From: a virus
DNA: 20,459 nt
Direction: 5' to 3' (one strand)
Virus record (IMG/VR): IMGVR_UViG_3300046318_000275
Coordinates: 1-20,459 of that record
In this document: positions 1 to 6,270 of the stretch, in pieces
Position numbering within the stretch: the first letter of the stretch is position 1
How the letters are laid out: the number at the start of each line of letters is the position of its first letter
Notes under the pieces: generated by a model
Told to the model about the DNA's origin: nothing
Seen by the model: the letters and a program-made list of their open reading frames with translations, nothing else
Databases searched by the model: none
Position numbers and translations under genes: made by a program

Positions 1-1668
1 ACACAATGTATTGTACTTGAGCATAAAAGACAATGGATTGCTAAAATATTCTCCAAAGGGTGGAATTATTCTGTTGGGTACCATACTGTAAAAATTGTCA
101 AACCTAAATTAATATGGAAAAAAAATCCAGATTTAGATCAATTGATGACTTTTGAAAATACTCCTATTGGAGTTTTTGAACCAGAGCCATGGGATAAAAA
201 TTATAAGTTTATATGGTATATCGATCCTAAAGTTAATCCATTAGCAGATAAAGTGTGGGCGATTAGTTGTTATTACGAAGGTTTAGACCACAAAGGTACC
301 AAGGACATGGGATTTGTCAGACCTAAATTAATCTGGGAAAAGAATCCAGATTTAGATCAATCAATGACTTTTGAAAATACTCCTATTGGGATTTTTGAAC
401 CAGGCCCTTGGGACCGCTATAGGTTTATATGGTATATAGATCCTAAAGTTAATCCACTGGCAAATAAAGTGTGGGCAATTAGTTGCTATTACGAAGGATT
501 CGCCGATAAAGACATTAAGGATATGGGATTTGTCAGACCTAAATTAATCTGGGAAAAGAATCCAGAGTTAGATCAATTGATGACTTTTGAAAATACTCCT
601 ATTGGAGTGTTTGAGCCAGGCCCATGGGATCGATATAGGTTCATATGGTATATCGATCCTAAAGTTAATCCACTGGCAAATAAAGTATGGGCAATTAGTT
701 GCTATTACGAAGGACTTGCTGATAAAGGTATCAAGGATATGGGATTTGTAATGCCAGAAGTTGACATTACTATTAAGGAAGACATACCTAGGATGAATAT
801 TGACATCGATCAATGTTATCCACCATTCTGGCAAATATCAAACGAGTGTGCATTTGAATTAACATCAGATCAACATACATTAGAAGACAAGGTATGGGTA
901 TTTAAATTTACTCCTAGGTATAGAGAACCTATTGGGTGGGCATGGATAGGTAAAATTGCTCCATTAATTACCCCAATAATGGATGTTATTTTTATCAGTT
1001 ACAATGAAAAAAATGCTGAGGAAAATTGGAAAAGAGTATTAGAAAAAGCGCCTCATGCAAAGCGAGTAAACGGAGTTAGGGGAATATTTAATGCTCACAA
1101 AGCTGCTGCTGAATTAGCAACAACAGATATGTTCTATGTAGTAGATGGAGATGCATTTCTTGTTGACGATTGGGTGTTTGATTACAATCCTATTTTATTA
1201 GATAGGAATCAAACGCATGTCTGGTATTCTATTAATCCAACAAATGGACTAGTCTACGGGTACGGCGGAGTTAAACTTTTTCCAAGAATATTATTCAATA
1301 CTACTAAAGAGTGGACAACATTAGATTTAACTACTACTATAGGATCTGAATTTAGAATAGTTGATAAAGTTAGTAATATTGCAGCATTTGATACAGATGC
1401 ATATTCAACATGGCGCAGTGCATTTAGAGAATGTGTTAAGTTATATCATAATATATCCAAAGACAAACTAGATCCGGTGCACAGAGAACGAATGAACGCA
1501 TGGCTGTCAAGCAGTCAAGGAGATTATTGTAAATGGGCAAGATTAGGTGCAATACACGGTGTTCGTTATTGCAAACGTAACCTCAATGAGTATAATATAT
1601 TGCTGAAGATTAATGATTCTCAGTGGCTAGAAGAAGAATTTAAAAGAATAACAAAGGAAATATTTTAA
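1..1668 (+). CDS. Repeat-containing glycosyltransferase-like protein (5' partial)
   Basis: The frame is open from base 1, so the gene begins outside the window; the first in-window Met (145) is not its start. About 555 codons are visible. From about base 103 to 753 it carries three near-identical repeats of 73, 72 and 72 residues (PKLIW..NPDLDQ..MTFENTPIG..FEP.PWD ... KVWAISCYYEG ... KDMGFV). After a degenerate linker (KVWVFKF echoes KVWAISC), the C-terminal part from about base 970 reads as a nucleotide-sugar-type glycosyltransferase domain: DVIFISYNE, HAKRVNGVRGI, AHKAAAELATTDMFYVVDGDA, with the DGD triad (bases 1144-1152) as candidate DxD metal/sugar-nucleotide site. Known: such domains occur in large phages. 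Inferred: modification of phage or host surface glycans, with the repeats as recognition modules. The nucleotidyltransferase-cupin gene follows after one base. Sugar donor and acceptor cannot be told; the glycosyltransferase call is by motif only. Confidence 0.7.
   Translation, partial: TQCIVLEHKRQWIAKIFSKGWNYSVGYHTVKIVKPKLIWKKNPDLDQLMTFENTPIGVFEPEPWDKNYKFIWYIDPKVNPLADKVWAISCYYEGLDHKGTKDMGFVRPKLIWEKNPDLDQSMTFENTPIGIFEPGPWDRYRFIWYIDPKVNPLANKVWAISCYYEGFADKDIKDMGFVRPKLIWEKNPELDQLMTFENTPIGVFEPGPWDRYRFIWYIDPKVNPLANKVWAISCYYEGLADKGIKDMGFVMPEVDITIKEDIPRMNIDIDQCYPPFWQISNECAFELTSDQHTLEDKVWVFKFTPRYREPIGWAWIGKIAPLITPIMDVIFISYNEKNAEENWKRVLEKAPHAKRVNGVRGIFNAHKAAAELATTDMFYVVDGDAFLVDDWVFDYNPILLDRNQTHVWYSINPTNGLVYGYGGVKLFPRILFNTTKEWTTLDLTTTIGSEFRIVDKVSNIAAFDTDAYSTWRSAFRECVKLYHNISKDKLDPVHRERMNAWLSSSQGDYCKWARLGAIHGVRYCKRNLNEYNILLKINDSQWLEEEFKRITKEIF
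103..753 (+). repeat. Three in-frame tandem repeats, about 217 bp each
   Basis: Units start at CCT codons at 103, 322 and 538, giving spacings of 219 and 216 bp (73 and 72 codons). Units 2 and 3 are the most alike and share long identical DNA runs; unit 1 differs by an extra codon (DKNYKF versus DRYRF). The high nucleotide identity points to recent expansion or homogenisation. Confidence 0.9.
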
Positions 1669-1669
1669 T

Positions 1670-2416
1670 ATGAAAATAGTAATTTGCTCAGGAGGGTTTG
1701 ATCCGATTCACAGCGGACACATTAAGTTTTTTAAAGAGGCTAAACTGCTAGGAGATTATTTGATAGTTGGCCTTAACTCGGATGCATGGCTCACTCGCAA
1801 AAAAGGACGACCTTTTATGCCATGGAAAGAACGGCTAGCTGTGGTATCTAATATGTCTGTAGTTGACGAAGTTATTGCGTTTGACGATTCGGATGGATCT
1901 GCTATTGATGCGATTAAACATGTGTTAGGGTCCACAGCATCTGACGCTAAAGTTATTTTTGCCAACGGAGGAGATAGAACAAAAGAGAACATTCCCGAGA
2001 TGTCTATCCAGGATCCTAGATTAACCTTTGTATTTGGTGTAGGCGGCGAAGATAAGAAGAACTCTAGTAGTTGGATCTTAGAAGAATGGAAAAGTCCCAA
2101 GACAGAAAGACCTTGGGGATATTATAGAGTGCTGTACGACATTCCTATGTGTAAGGTCAAAGAGCTGGTAGTTAATCCGGGCAAGAAACTTAGTATGCAA
2201 CAACATCAGCATAGAAGCGAGTATTGGTTTGTATCAGAAGGCACTGCCACAGTTTACTGGGATCACGGACATTCAGAAATACAACAACACGCCAGCGAAA
2301 TTATAAATCAACAGGAGTGGCATCAGTTAGCCAATGAAACAGACCGTCCGCTTAAAGTAGTGGAAATACAGCATGGCCCTGCATGTGAAGAAAATGATAT
2401 TATCCGAAAAGAGTGA
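1670..2416 (+). CDS. Nucleotidyltransferase-cupin fusion (HldE/GCT-like + ManC-type cupin)
   Basis: A 248-aa two-domain protein. Residues 1 to about 140 form a nucleotidyltransferase fold: SGGFDPIHSGHIKF contains the HxGH signature, followed by LGDYLIVGLNSDAW and KGRPFMPWKERL, closest in pattern to the cytidylyl/adenylyltransferase half of heptose or glycerol-phosphate nucleotidyltransferases. Residues from about 153 to the end match the cupin of type II mannose-6-phosphate isomerase/GDP-mannose pyrophosphorylase: ERPWGYYRVL, VKELVVNPGKKLSMQQHQHR, SEYWFVSEGTA, EWHQL, VEIQHG and a terminal CEENDIIRKE. QHQHR and the later H supply plausible metal ligands. ATG sits one base after the upstream stop, with AAAGGA at 1653-1658 as ribosome site. 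Inferred role: making or isomerising an activated sugar for the neighbouring glycosyltransferase. The substrate is unknown. Confidence 0.8.
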   Translation: MKIVICSGGFDPIHSGHIKFFKEAKLLGDYLIVGLNSDAWLTRKKGRPFMPWKERLAVVSNMSVVDEVIAFDDSDGSAIDAIKHVLGSTASDAKVIFANGGDRTKENIPEMSIQDPRLTFVFGVGGEDKKNSSSWILEEWKSPKTERPWGYYRVLYDIPMCKVKELVVNPGKKLSMQQHQHRSEYWFVSEGTATVYWDHGHSEIQQHASEIINQQEWHQLANETDRPLKVVEIQHGPACEENDIIRKE

Positions 2417-2422
2417 TAAATA
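2415..2422 (+). promoter_or_regulatory. Possible T4-type late promoter GATAAATA
   Basis: Matches 7 of 8 bases of TATAAATA and overlaps the stop codon of the preceding gene. It would start a transcript near 2428 that reads about 180 nt before the hydrolase gene. One match in AT-rich DNA is weak evidence. Confidence 0.35.
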
Positions 2423-2523
2423 ATACGTAAGAAAAACTCCAGGCCTGCATACAGCTAACCTTATATAGCTGTCGAAATCACCATTTGAATTTAGTCCGGC
2501 CATACACCAATTTTAATTTACCA

Positions 2524-2550
2524 AAAAGACTTGCTCAAACAAGTCTTTTG
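2524..2550. terminator. Hairpin terminator, possibly bidirectional
   Basis: AAAAGACTTG (2524-2533), loop CTCAAA, CAAGTCTTTT (2540-2549): a perfect 10-bp stem. The T-run is four on the plus strand and five on the minus strand. It would end transcripts of the sugar genes ahead of a new promoter. Confidence 0.6.
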
Positions 2551-2559
2551 TAATATAAT
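2531..2559 (+). promoter_or_regulatory. Possible sigma70 promoter for the wall hydrolase
   Basis: TATAAT (2554-2559) with TTGCTC (2531-2536) 17 bp upstream. The -10 is perfect; the -35 keeps only TTG. It overlaps the terminator hairpin and lies about 48 bp before the start codon. Confidence 0.4.
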
Positions 2560-2606
2560 CTTTGATGTAAGCAATCTTACAACTCTTAAAAAAGGAGGGC
2601 ATACCA

Positions 2607-3215
2607 ATGTCTAAACTACTATCACTAGTAGTCAACACAGTAATAGGCCTGATGTTTTTATCTGGTAGCGTGGCGGCTGCGGAAACGGATAACAGCACAG
2701 CATCGCAAGTTTTTAATTCTATTGAATCATTAATAGAATCATTTACTATTAATACTGTTGACCCAAAAGAATTACAGTGCTTGGCACGTAATATCTTTTT
2801 TGAATCGGGGAGTGAATCTACAGATGGCAAAATTGCTGTCGGAGTAGTTACTCTAAATCGTGTAGAGGATCCACGATGGCCAAAGTCAGTGTGTGAGGTT
2901 GTTAAACAACGAACTCGTATCATACAGACTGTCATGGTGGAAAATAGGCCCACAGAAGTTAAAAGGACTGTTTGTCAATTTAGCTGGGCATGTGCAGTCA
3001 CTGCACGGATCAAAGAAACAGATCAACGATGGACAGAAAGTCTCGAAGTTGCTCGTAATTTGCTGCAAGGCGATCACAGAGATCACAAAGAATACCTAGG
3101 GAATATTCTATATTTTCATGCAACTCATGTTAATCCTATGTGGAATAATTTGAAACGCAGTATTAGAATAGGTGGACATGTTTTCTATGTTGATAAGATC
3201 AGTAACCGAAATTAA
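2607..3215 (+). CDS. Exported SleB/CwlJ-type cell-wall hydrolase
   Basis: A 202-aa protein. Residues 1-25 are a Sec signal peptide (SKLL, hydrophobic core VVNTVIGLMFLSG, AAA cleavage region). The rest follows the Hydrolase_2 (SleB) family: ELQCLARNIFFESGSES with candidate catalytic Glu66, GKIAVGVVTLNRVEDPRWP, CQFSW (SleB proteins typically have CQFSW), ARNLLQG, ILYFHATHVNP.W and the terminal GGHVFYV. Known: SleB/CwlJ proteins cut peptidoglycan glycan strands in spore germination and, in Gram-negatives and phages, in wall remodelling. Inferred: lysis or wall weakening reached by host secretion. The start is fixed by the AAGGAGGG site. It is alone behind its own probable promoter. No holin was seen in this window. 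Confidence 0.88.
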   Translation: MSKLLSLVVNTVIGLMFLSGSVAAAETDNSTASQVFNSIESLIESFTINTVDPKELQCLARNIFFESGSESTDGKIAVGVVTLNRVEDPRWPKSVCEVVKQRTRIIQTVMVENRPTEVKRTVCQFSWACAVTARIKETDQRWTESLEVARNLLQGDHRDHKEYLGNILYFHATHVNPMWNNLKRSIRIGGHVFYVDKISNRN

Positions 3216-3221
3216 TAAATA
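3214..3221 (+). promoter_or_regulatory. AATAAATA late-promoter-like box 5 nt before ATG 3227
   Basis: The box ends at 3221 and ATG starts at 3227, leaving 5 nt. T4 late boxes span about -13 to -6, so the transcript would begin at the A of ATG. The same spacing occurs at 4021, 6846 and 7511. Confidence 0.45.
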
Positions 3222-3226
3222 ACGTA

Positions 3227-3484
3227 ATGCGAATTACAGAATTATTAACAGAAAAAAAAATAGCAGCACCTACTGCTAGTCAATGTTCAGTTGGACACTC
3301 ACAATTGAGCAATGTGAGATATGGGCAGTGCGTTAGCCTAGGGATGTTAGCACACCGCACCGAACACACAGACGGAACTGGTAAGCAAGGGGTTAAGGGA
3401 AGCGGTCGTAAGCTAAAAGGTCGTAAGGCCAAAAGCGTTAAACACGGCGGCCCTGTTAAAAACTATGGTGGAAGCCATAGTTAA
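3227..3484 (+). CDS. Small basic protein with capsid-targeting-like N-terminus
   Basis: An 85-aa protein of unrecognised family. It begins MRITELLTE-KKIAAP; the I/L-x-E at residue 9 resembles the cleavage site of the T4 prohead protease gp21 in capsid-targeting sequences (T4 internal proteins start MKTYQEFIAE; Alt has a related start). The remainder is rich in Gly, Lys, Arg and His (GKQGVKGSGRKLKGRKAKSVKHGG), with two Cys, so it is strongly basic and could bind DNA. No Shine-Dalgarno is present; a TAAATA box ends 5 nt before ATG. Inferred: a packaged internal protein. This is only a hypothesis; a short ribosomal-like or structural protein is equally possible. Its stop codon overlaps the stop of the opposing gene. 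Confidence 0.7.
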   Translation: MRITELLTEKKIAAPTASQCSVGHSQLSNVRYGQCVSLGMLAHRTEHTDGTGKQGVKGSGRKLKGRKAKSVKHGGPVKNYGGSHS

Positions 3485-3822
3485 TCTTCATCATTAGCAA
3501 AGTTTTGCACAGCTAATTCTAGCAATTCAAAGTGATCCAAGTCTACGAATTTTTCATCAAGTTCGTAGACTTTTTCTTCATCGCAATCCCAACTGTCAAC
3601 TCCTAACATTTCCATCATCTCCGAAAACGTAATAGGTTCTCCGCGCATTTGGCTTACCCAAATACATGTAAGGAAGCTACACATGAATATTACTTTGTTA
3701 TCGTAGACACCGTATTCATCACACCAGACCAGTGTTTGATCAAGGTAATATTCAATGTCATCTATGCGATGCTCGAGTTGAGCAATCCATTCTTTGGTAT
3801 TGTCTCTGGACCAATATTTCAT
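3481..3822 (-). CDS. Acidic protein of unknown function
   Basis: A 113-aa, strongly acidic protein, not recognised. It starts MKYWSRDNTKEWIAQLEHR, has a likely helical segment with heptad-like spacing (IAQLEHRIDDIEYYLDQTL), a hydrophobic stretch around VIFMCSFLTCIWV, and an acidic tail ending ANDED. It begins 3 nt after the stop of the Cys-rich mini-gene and is probably co-transcribed with it from the late promoter at 3989-3996. Its TAA overlaps the TAA of the plus-strand gene within TTAA at 3481-3484. Shadow frames on the other strand are shorter and lack start signals. Confidence 0.7.
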   Translation of the reverse strand: MKYWSRDNTKEWIAQLEHRIDDIEYYLDQTLVWCDEYGVYDNKVIFMCSFLTCIWVSQMRGEPITFSEMMEMLGVDSWDCDEEKVYELDEKFVDLDHFELLELAVQNFANDED

Positions 3823-3825
3823 AGT

Positions 3826-3966
3826 TTACTCACTTATGTCAAGTGAGCAATTTTCACACTCACAATCTGGGCAATGCTCACATTCGGTGCAATTATGATC
3901 ACAATGTGCTTTACAACCACATTTACAGTTTAATACAAATCTTTTGTAGTTTTCAAAATTTTCCAT
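3826..3966 (-). CDS. Cys-rich mini-protein, likely metal-binding
   Basis: A 46-aa protein starting MENFENYKRFVLN. It contains ten Cys and three His, packed as CKCGC, HCDHNC, CEHC and CDCEC-like clusters, then an acidic end SLDISE. The frame stays open further upstream on the minus strand (to 4146), but that part overlaps the divergent Fe-S gene. ATG at 3966 has AAAGGACA (3983-3976) at proper spacing and an exact TATAAATA further upstream, so this start is preferred. The Cys density suggests zinc, copper or iron binding like a metallothionein or knuckle protein; function unknown. It is divergent from the A-type Fe-S carrier, which invites a metal-handling link, but that is inference. Confidence 0.75.
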   Translation of the reverse strand: MENFENYKRFVLNCKCGCKAHCDHNCTECEHCPDCECENCSLDISE

Positions 3967-3988
3967 AATTGTGTTTGTCCTTTGATAA

Positions 3989-3996
3989 TATTTATA
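3989..3996 (-). promoter_or_regulatory. T4-type late promoter TATAAATA (exact)
   Basis: The minus strand reads TTATAAATATTATC here, an exact octamer. The expected start is about 3983, then AAAGGACA and ATG at 3966. The order promoter, ribosome site and start codon supports a late mini-operon (Cys-rich protein, acidic protein). Confidence 0.75.
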
Positions 3997-4020
3997 AATT
4001 TTAACCTGCTTGTAAATTTT

Positions 4021-4028
4021 GTTAAATA
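4021..4028 (+). promoter_or_regulatory. GTTAAATA late-promoter-like box 5 nt before ATG 4034
   Basis: The box ends at 4028 and ATG begins at 4034, the same 5-nt spacing as three other genes here. No Shine-Dalgarno is seen, which supports ATG 4034 over the TTG at 4019 that lies upstream of the box. Confidence 0.4.
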
Positions 4029-4033
4029 TTTCC

Positions 4034-4390
4034 ATGATAAACATTTCACAAAATGCAAAAGATAAAATAGTATCATTGCTAGAAGAAGAAGCCAATCCAA
4101 AACTTAAAATGAGAACGTTTGTACAAGGTGGCGGGTGTTCAGGCATGAGCTATGGATTTACGTTTGACGAAGAACAAAATGAAGATGATTTTGTTATTGA
4201 CGTTGGCAGTTATACTGTAGTAGTTGATTCTATGAGTATGCAATACTTAAACAATGCGACTATTGATTACAAAGAAGATTTAATGGGCGCATCTTTTAGT
4301 ATTGATAATCCAAACGCCGAAACTAGCTGTGGGTGCGGCAGCAGCTTTTCTGTAAGAGATGATTTCTTTGATGACCACTTTTTTGATTGA
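4034..4390 (+). CDS. A-type Fe-S cluster carrier (IscA/ErpA/HesB family)
   Basis: A 118-aa protein starting [19 protein letters not shown]. It follows the Fe-S_biosyn family: [18 protein letters not shown] with Cys35, [15 protein letters not shown] and [19 protein letters not shown] with Cys99 and Cys101. These three cysteines are the cluster ligands in IscA/ErpA. Known: A-type carriers pass [2Fe-2S]/[4Fe-4S] clusters to apo-enzymes; HesB/IscA-like genes are recurring auxiliary genes in marine myoviruses. The C-terminus is extended by an acidic FFDDHFFD tail. An upstream TTG (4019) gives five more residues but splits the TAAATA box. The stop codon overlaps the -35 box of the ligase promoter. 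The client enzyme is unknown. Confidence 0.9.
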   Translation: MINISQNAKDKIVSLLEEEANPKLKMRTFVQGGGCSGMSYGFTFDEEQNEDDFVIDVGSYTVVVDSMSMQYLNNATIDYKEDLMGASFSIDNPNAETSCGCGSSFSVRDDFFDDHFFD

Positions 4391-4415
4391 CAAGTTTAAC
4401 AATTTTTGTTACAAT
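4387..4415 (+). promoter_or_regulatory. Strong sigma70 promoter of the ligase-IF-1 operon
   Basis: TTGACA (4387-4392), 17-bp spacer, TACAAT (4410-4415). The -35 is consensus, the spacing ideal and the -10 five of six. The transcript would start near 4422, about 20 nt before ATG 4443. It should be read by unmodified host RNA polymerase, which implies early expression, in contrast to the late boxes elsewhere. Confidence 0.8.
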
Positions 4416-4442
4416 GAATAATTGAATACAGAAAAGGTTATT

Positions 4443-5750
4443 ATGAGTAATTGCGATAGTATTATTCGATCACTAGAAGATCATCCAAGCAGATTAAACA
4501 AAGAAGCTATACTAGAGGCAGAATCGAAATCAAATAATCAAGAATTATTTGAAGGTATTCGTCTATGCCTTGATAACTTGACCACGTTTGGAGTAAAGAA
4601 AGTTCCTACACACAGCGGGCCCGACGGACAAGGATTGCCTTGGGCTGCGTTCAAAGAACTAGCTCACTTGCTATATACTAGGCAGCTTACAGGGCACAAT
4701 GCACGGGATGCAATTGAACTGGCACTGACTGCAAGCAAGAAGTCGCAATGGAATGATTGGTACAGAAGAATCCTAATCAAGGACCTGCGCTGCGGAGTCA
4801 GTGAAAAAACTGTAAACAAAGTTCTAAAAGGAACAGCAATTGCGCCTGTGCCTGTATTTGAATGTATGCTCGCACATGATGGGGCTAACCATGAGAAGAA
4901 AATTACAGGTAAAAAGTTACTTGAACCCAAGCTGGACGGAGTTAGGGTACTTACTGTAATTAATGCACAGAACAAAACCGTTACGCAATATACACGCAAT
5001 GGCAAGGAACTAGAGAATTTTAGTCATATTACTCGGGCAATTGAAGCAAATATAGAATTGTTTGAACGCAGCATTATCCTAGACGGCGAAATGGTTAGTT
5101 CAAGTTTTCAGGAACTAATGAAACAAGTACATAGGAAAAGTGATGTTAAAAGTGAAGATGCAAGGTTAATGTTGTTTGACATTATTCCTCTCACAGAATT
5201 TCAAGCAGGAAAAAGCACGCTGGGCCAAAGGAGGCGCAGTAATCTGTTGCGCTCAATGAAGCCTGTATTTGATAAAATCGGCAGCATTGATATTATTCCT
5301 CAAATAGAAGTAGACCTAGATGCCGCTGTTGGACAAATACAATTTAAGCAGTATAACAAAGATGCAATTGATTCAGGATTCGAAGGCATTATGATCAAAG
5401 AAGTCGATGCCAAGTACGAGTGCAAACGAAGTGTAAGTTGGCTCAAGCAAAAACCATTCATTGAAGTTAGTTTGACCATTGTAGGAATTGAACCAGGGAC
5501 AGGAAAAAATGAAGGAAAAATGGGTGCGGCTATCTGCGAAGGTACAGAGGACGGTAAGTTCATTAGGGTTAATGTTGGATCTGGTTGGACCGATGATCAA
5601 AGAGCCGAGATTGATAACACAGTTATCGGTCAGGTCTTGGAAGTCCGCGCAGATGCAATCACTAGGAGCCAAGATAGTGAAGATGTCTACTCATTACGAT
5701 TCCCGAGAGCGATTCGATTCCGTGGTTTTACAGCAGGCGAAAAAATATAA
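4443..5750 (+). CDS. ATP-dependent DNA ligase (T4 gp30-like)
   Basis: A 435-aa protein. It joins 3'-OH/5'-phosphate nicks via an enzyme-AMP intermediate. Motif I is EPKLDGVRV, adenylated Lys163 in KLDG; motif III-like region is ILDGEMVSSSFQELM; LMLFDIIPL, then GFEGIMIKE (motif IV) and SWLKQKPF (motif V, Lys-x-Lys-like). The C-terminal OB part has VSLTIVGIEPGTGKNEGKMGA and ends RFPRAIRFRGF. The N-terminal 150 residues are the helical DNA-binding type of T4-like ligases. An upstream TTG (4422) is in frame, but ATG 4443 has AAAAGG at 4432-4437 and fits the promoter, whose start is near 4422. It heads an operon with a small protein one base downstream and IF-1. Phage replication and repair role. 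Confidence 0.95.
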   Translation: MSNCDSIIRSLEDHPSRLNKEAILEAESKSNNQELFEGIRLCLDNLTTFGVKKVPTHSGPDGQGLPWAAFKELAHLLYTRQLTGHNARDAIELALTASKKSQWNDWYRRILIKDLRCGVSEKTVNKVLKGTAIAPVPVFECMLAHDGANHEKKITGKKLLEPKLDGVRVLTVINAQNKTVTQYTRNGKELENFSHITRAIEANIELFERSIILDGEMVSSSFQELMKQVHRKSDVKSEDARLMLFDIIPLTEFQAGKSTLGQRRRSNLLRSMKPVFDKIGSIDIIPQIEVDLDAAVGQIQFKQYNKDAIDSGFEGIMIKEVDAKYECKRSVSWLKQKPFIEVSLTIVGIEPGTGKNEGKMGAAICEGTEDGKFIRVNVGSGWTDDQRAEIDNTVIGQVLEVRADAITRSQDSEDVYSLRFPRAIRFRGFTAGEKI

Positions 5751-5751
5751 A

Positions 5752-5994
5752 ATGAATAAGTCAGTGGTTAAGGATATTATCTACGGTGGTATCGTTGAAA
5801 TGATGAACAACCGAGACTTATTTTACAATAGTAGTGTAAACACCAAATATTCGGAGTGGACAGCAGCAGGCATTATCGCATTACAAGAATTCTTGCAAGC
5901 CATGTCTACCCAGATCTTAGATTCACAGGAAGAAGACTTAAATAAAAGAGCCAAAGAGATGGTTATTAATGGACTTAAAGGAGAAAAAGTTTAA
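5752..5994 (+). CDS. Small conserved-looking protein
   Basis: An 80-aa protein starting [28 protein letters not shown], then [20 protein letters not shown] and a charged helix [25 protein letters not shown]. It is mostly predicted helical, with no catalytic motif. I recall similar short proteins in marine T4-like phages but know no function. ATG is one base after the ligase stop; the frame is open further upstream, but that part lies inside the ligase gene in another frame. Translational coupling with ligase is likely. IF-1 starts 2 bases after its stop. Confidence 0.75.
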   Translation: MNKSVVKDIIYGGIVEMMNNRDLFYNSSVNTKYSEWTAAGIIALQEFLQAMSTQILDSQEEDLNKRAKEMVINGLKGEKV

Positions 5995-5996
5995 AC

Positions 5997-6215
5997 ATGG
6001 CAAAAGAAGATGTGATTAGCCTTGACGGCAAGATCGAAGAAGTGTTACCCAACGCAATGTTTAGGGTAAAATTAGATCAAGGATCATCGGTGTTAGGGCA
6101 TATCAGCGGTAAGATGCGTCAAAACCGTATTCAAATATTAGCAGGTGATAAAGTCTGTGTAGAAATGAGCCCGTATGATCTAACCAAGTGCAGGATCGTA
6201 TATCGCACAAAATGA
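5997..6215 (+). CDS. infA: Translation initiation factor IF-1
   Basis: A 72-aa protein, the usual bacterial length. It aligns without gaps to IF-1: [61 protein letters not shown], i.e. a single OB/S1-like domain. Known: IF-1 binds the 30S A site with IF-2 and IF-3 and shapes start-codon selection. The usual Gly in SKGRI/TKGRI is Cys here, and the segment around LDQGSSVLG departs from the usual GHVV pattern. GGAG in the end of the preceding gene serves as ribosome site. It is the last gene of the ligase operon, before a strong terminator. Carriage by a phage suggests takeover of initiation or support for leaderless or weak-SD phage mRNAs; that is inference. Confidence 0.92.
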   Translation: MAKEDVISLDGKIEEVLPNAMFRVKLDQGSSVLGHISGKMRQNRIQILAGDKVCVEMSPYDLTKCRIVYRTK

Positions 6216-6242
6216 AATATAGTATGTAAAAGTTTAGTTCAT

Positions 6243-6270
6243 AAAAAAAGCCCCATATGGGGCTTTTTTT
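6243..6270. terminator. Perfect palindromic bidirectional terminator
   Basis: A run of seven A, GCCCC, ATAT, GGGGC and seven T make a perfect 28-bp palindrome. It closes the plus-strand ligase-IF-1 operon and, read the other way, the minus-strand HNH gene, whose stop codon overlaps the T-run. Confidence 0.95.

Larger units (their letters stand above)
2417..2606 (+). other. 190-nt non-coding gap before the hydrolase
   Basis: No credible gene. It holds a 7-bp hairpin (ACAGCTA 2451-2457 with TAGCTGT 2466-2472), a 10-bp terminator-like hairpin (2524-2549), a TATAAT box (2554-2559) and an unusually strong ribosome site, AAGGAGGG at 2592-2599, 7 nt before ATG 2607. Such a perfect Shine-Dalgarno is rare among neighbours, many of which have none. 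Confidence 0.7.

Noticed and set aside
568-834. Minus-strand open frames inside large genes (also 1756-2100, 2513-2953, 4664-5005, 5300-5563, 11028-11375, 18073-18474)
   Set aside because: All are antisense to well-supported genes, lack ribosome sites and show no recognisable domain.
4019-4033. TTG start of the Fe-S carrier
   Set aside because: It would place the start before the TAAATA box; ATG 4034 has the same box spacing as other genes and the usual family N-terminus.
3967-4146. Longer minus-strand start for the Cys-rich protein
   Set aside because: It overlaps the Fe-S carrier, and the promoter and ribosome site sit immediately before ATG 3966.
5488-5751. Upstream extension of the 80-aa gene
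   Set aside because: It lies wholly inside the ligase gene in another frame; the composition is that of a shadow frame, and ATG 5752 fits the one-base gap.
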